Both the position numbers and the translations under genes were made by a program. Below the pieces are notes generated by a model. That model did not search any database. It saw nothing but the letters and a program-made list of their open reading frames with translations, and was not told the DNA's origin. From Pseudolabrys sp035718275 (GTDB lineage Bacteria > Pseudomonadota > Alphaproteobacteria > Rhizobiales > Xanthobacteraceae), in NCBI GenBank assembly GCA_035718275.1, contig DASTHI010000048.1, positions 47,352 through 111,351 of the forward strand: 64,000 nt of DNA. The letters run 5' to 3'. Of the stretch, positions 62,448 through 64,000 are shown piece by piece; within the stretch, counting starts at the first letter, position 1, and each line of letters starts with the position of its first letter.

Positions 62448-63148
62448 TGCGCCCCCGCGTCCTGCTGCGGCTCGGGCTGCGCAAGCATCATATCCATCAC
62501 GACACCGCCGTGGAATCGAATGATCTCGCCTGAATCTGCGATGTCCAGCTGATTGGCATTGAGTGTGCCCTGAAGCAGCCTGACTTCGACGGGCCGCTCG
62601 GAAACGACATTTCCCTTGCGGATATCGACGAGCGCTTCACTCAGGCGCCCCTGGTAACCCGTCGATGAATTCAGAAGAATATCGCGATCGAGCTTCAAGG
62701 TTTCCGCTTTGGCGTCGTACAGCCCGGTAGCTGCATTGATTTCCATCGTGCTCTTGTCTTGCATCTCGACCTTCGCGCGAATGTTGCGCAATTCGATAAG
62801 CTCAGGACGGGTCATGTCCTGAGCTGCGCTGTCGGCCGTCAGTTCATAGGCTCGCGCGTCGCGCGTGAAGCCGGCAAGCCGCGGCTGTTCCATTTTCACC
62901 GTGGTGCCCGACACAACGAGGTTGTCGATATTGATCGGTAATCGCGCCAGAACCCGCAGAGGATTGAGGTATGTGACCAGTACGGCAGCGAGCAGGCTAA
63001 GGCAGACCGTAGCGGGAAGCAGGATGCGCAACAATCGAACGAAGCGGCTGTGCCGGCGGGCAGCCGCGAAGACGCCCTCCGGATCACCGCGGCTTATCAC
63101 CCAGGCGCGTGTCTGCAGCTCGTTTGCAGCTCTAATTGTGCGATCCAT
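62444..63148 (-). CDS. lptC: LPS export system protein LptC
   Basis: 234 aa bitopic protein that links LptFG to LptA. The single transmembrane helix is LLRILLPATVCLSLLAAVLVTYL (about residues 38-60), and the periplasmic domain shows the beta-jellyroll pattern (LAGFTRDARAYELTADSAAQD onwards). It is coupled to lptA by a 4-base overlap. rnd lies 135 bp upstream. Confidence 0.92.
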   Translation of the reverse strand: MDRTIRAANELQTRAWVISRGDPEGVFAAARRHSRFVRLLRILLPATVCLSLLAAVLVTYLNPLRVLARLPINIDNLVVSGTTVKMEQPRLAGFTRDARAYELTADSAAQDMTRPELIELRNIRAKVEMQDKSTMEINAATGLYDAKAETLKLDRDILLNSSTGYQGRLSEALVDIRKGNVVSERPVEVRLLQGTLNANQLDIADSGEIIRFHGGVVMDMMLAQPEPQQDAGAQ

Positions 63149-63283
63149 GCCTGTTCCGGCAGCTGATTCTCAGACAGTCCTTGGAAAACATCTCGCCGCC
63201 CGACGCAAGATGTCGCCTGAATATGGCTCCGAAACGGCAGACAAACGGCTTGTGCCCGCCCATTCCTGCACTATTCCAATAAC

Positions 63284-63901
63284 TTAGGACGAGTGCGAGA
63301 AGATATCTTCGTCTGCCCAGCCTGCAAGATCGAGGCGCACGCGGTCAGGCAAAAAACGAAAGCATGCCGCGGCAAGATCTTCTCGCCCTTCGCGCGCGAG
63401 CATCGCATCCAACTTTTCCTTGAGTGCGTGCAGATGCAGAACGTCGGCCGCGGCATAGGAGACCTGAGCATCGCTGAGTTCATCCGCTCCCCAATCCGAC
63501 AATTGCTGCTGCTTGGAGAGGTCGATGCCGAGAACCTCGCGGGTCAGATCCTTGAGACCGTGCTTGTCGGTATAGGTACGCGCAAGGCGCGACGCGATTT
63601 TCGTGCAATAGACGGGCTCGGCCATGATCCCGAAGGTTTTGGCAAGGATGCCCATGTCGAATCTGGCGAAGTGGAAAATCTTCATGATCGAGCGATCTGC
63701 AAGCAACCGCTCGATATTAGGCGCCTTGTTTTGACCGGCGCCGATCTGCACGACATCGGCCGAGCCGTCGCCGGGCGATAGCTGCACGACGCAAAGTCGA
63801 TCCCGATTAGGATCAAGACCCATGGCCTCGGTGTCGATCGCCACGGCCCCTTTGTATCTGGAGAGGTCAGGCAGGTCGCCGCGGTGCAGTCGGATTGTCA
63901 T
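63284..63901 (-). CDS. rnd: ribonuclease D, short form
   Basis: 205 aa DEDDy 3'-5' exonuclease. The motifs are visible: VAIDTEAMGLDP (Asp, Glu), FHFARFDMGILAKTF (Asp) and AQVSYAAADVLHLHAL (Tyr, Asp). The HRDC domains of E. coli RNase D are absent, as is common in alphaproteobacteria. It is the first gene of the leftward lpt-rpoN cluster in this window; the last 99 bases upstream (63902-64000) hold no recognisable gene. Confidence 0.93.
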   Translation of the reverse strand: MTIRLHRGDLPDLSRYKGAVAIDTEAMGLDPNRDRLCVVQLSPGDGSADVVQIGAGQNKAPNIERLLADRSIMKIFHFARFDMGILAKTFGIMAEPVYCTKIASRLARTYTDKHGLKDLTREVLGIDLSKQQQLSDWGADELSDAQVSYAAADVLHLHALKEKLDAMLAREGREDLAAACFRFLPDRVRLDLAGWADEDIFSHSS

Positions 63902-64000
63902 CAGGGTTTCAGGCTCGGAGCATTGGTGCCCAGGAGAGGACCGGAAAGTGGCACCATAAAAATGCCGATATATCAGGCGTTTTTTTCGATCACCGTTGTG

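Overview
The window is about 64 kb of a GC-rich chromosome from an alphaproteobacterium, most likely Hyphomicrobiales (Rhizobiales), near Bradyrhizobium/Rhodopseudomonas/Xanthobacteraceae. The evidence is an Irr regulator with a GCPWHD heme motif beside fabA-fabB-fabI, a DivL-type kinase with tyrosine in place of the phospho-accepting histidine, the trpFBA-accD-folC string, an Hsp20-DUF1150 pair, the FYDLN-acid (TIGR02300) protein beside aroA, and alphaproteobacterial AddAB. Most of the window is ordinary core genome. I found no CRISPR array, transposase, integrase, phage gene or rRNA.

Layout. 1-7.1 kb: translation and RNA operon ylxR-infB-rbfA-truB-rpsO-pnp. 7.1-7.8 kb: gene-free leader with nested inverted repeats. 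7.8-10.0 kb: katG with a strong terminator. 10.1-13.6 kb: fabI, fabB and fabA leftward, with irr divergent. 13.7-17.7 kb: SH3-like secreted protein, 2-hydroxyacid dehydrogenase, MoeB/ThiF-like adenylyltransferase, and a secreted peptidoglycan-binding protein with a degenerate trypsin-like domain. 17.8-21.9 kb: enoyl-CoA hydratase, mutM, ubiE, ubiB. 22-23.4 kb: frameshifted DUF1428 gene and a divergent VOC/MarR pair with a shared palindromic operator. 23.5-28.6 kb: coaBC with an N-terminal ribbon-helix-helix (RHH) domain, dut, an Rrf2-like regulator, divL. 28.7-37.4 kb: tsaE fused to a sugar-kinase-like domain, a MurU-like nucleotidyltransferase, addB, addA. 37.5-38.9 kb: trxA and a stand-alone ATP-dependent DNA ligase. 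39-50.1 kb, all leftward: aroA, cmk, rpsA, sppA, ihfB, lapA, trpF, trpB, trpA, accD, folC. 50.2-50.8 kb: TIGR02300 gene and tRNA-Ala(GGC). 50.9-57.0 kb: accessory stretch with an acetyltransferase, an MHS-type transporter, a 1.1 kb gene-poor segment of lower GC, a secreted alpha/beta hydrolase, a gamma-resorcylate-decarboxylase-like amidohydrolase and a mandelate-racemase-like enzyme. 57.2-58.0 kb: heat-shock pair hsp20-DUF1150. 58.2-63.9 kb, leftward: rnd, lptC, lptA, lptB, rpoN, hpf, ptsN.

The most interesting signal is at 23.48-25.0 kb. The bifunctional CoaBC enzyme of coenzyme A synthesis carries a FitA-antitoxin-like RHH DNA-binding domain. Just upstream of its start lie two tandem copies and one inverted copy of TGATTGCA, exactly where an autoregulatory operator would sit. 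This suggests that a CoA-pathway enzyme represses its own gene; it is an inference from sequence. Other notable points are a trypsin-like domain that has lost its catalytic His and Ser, a hibernation factor (HPF) lacking its C-terminal domain, competing hairpins before pnp and katG, and a palindrome lying in overlapping divergent promoters of a MarR/VOC pair.
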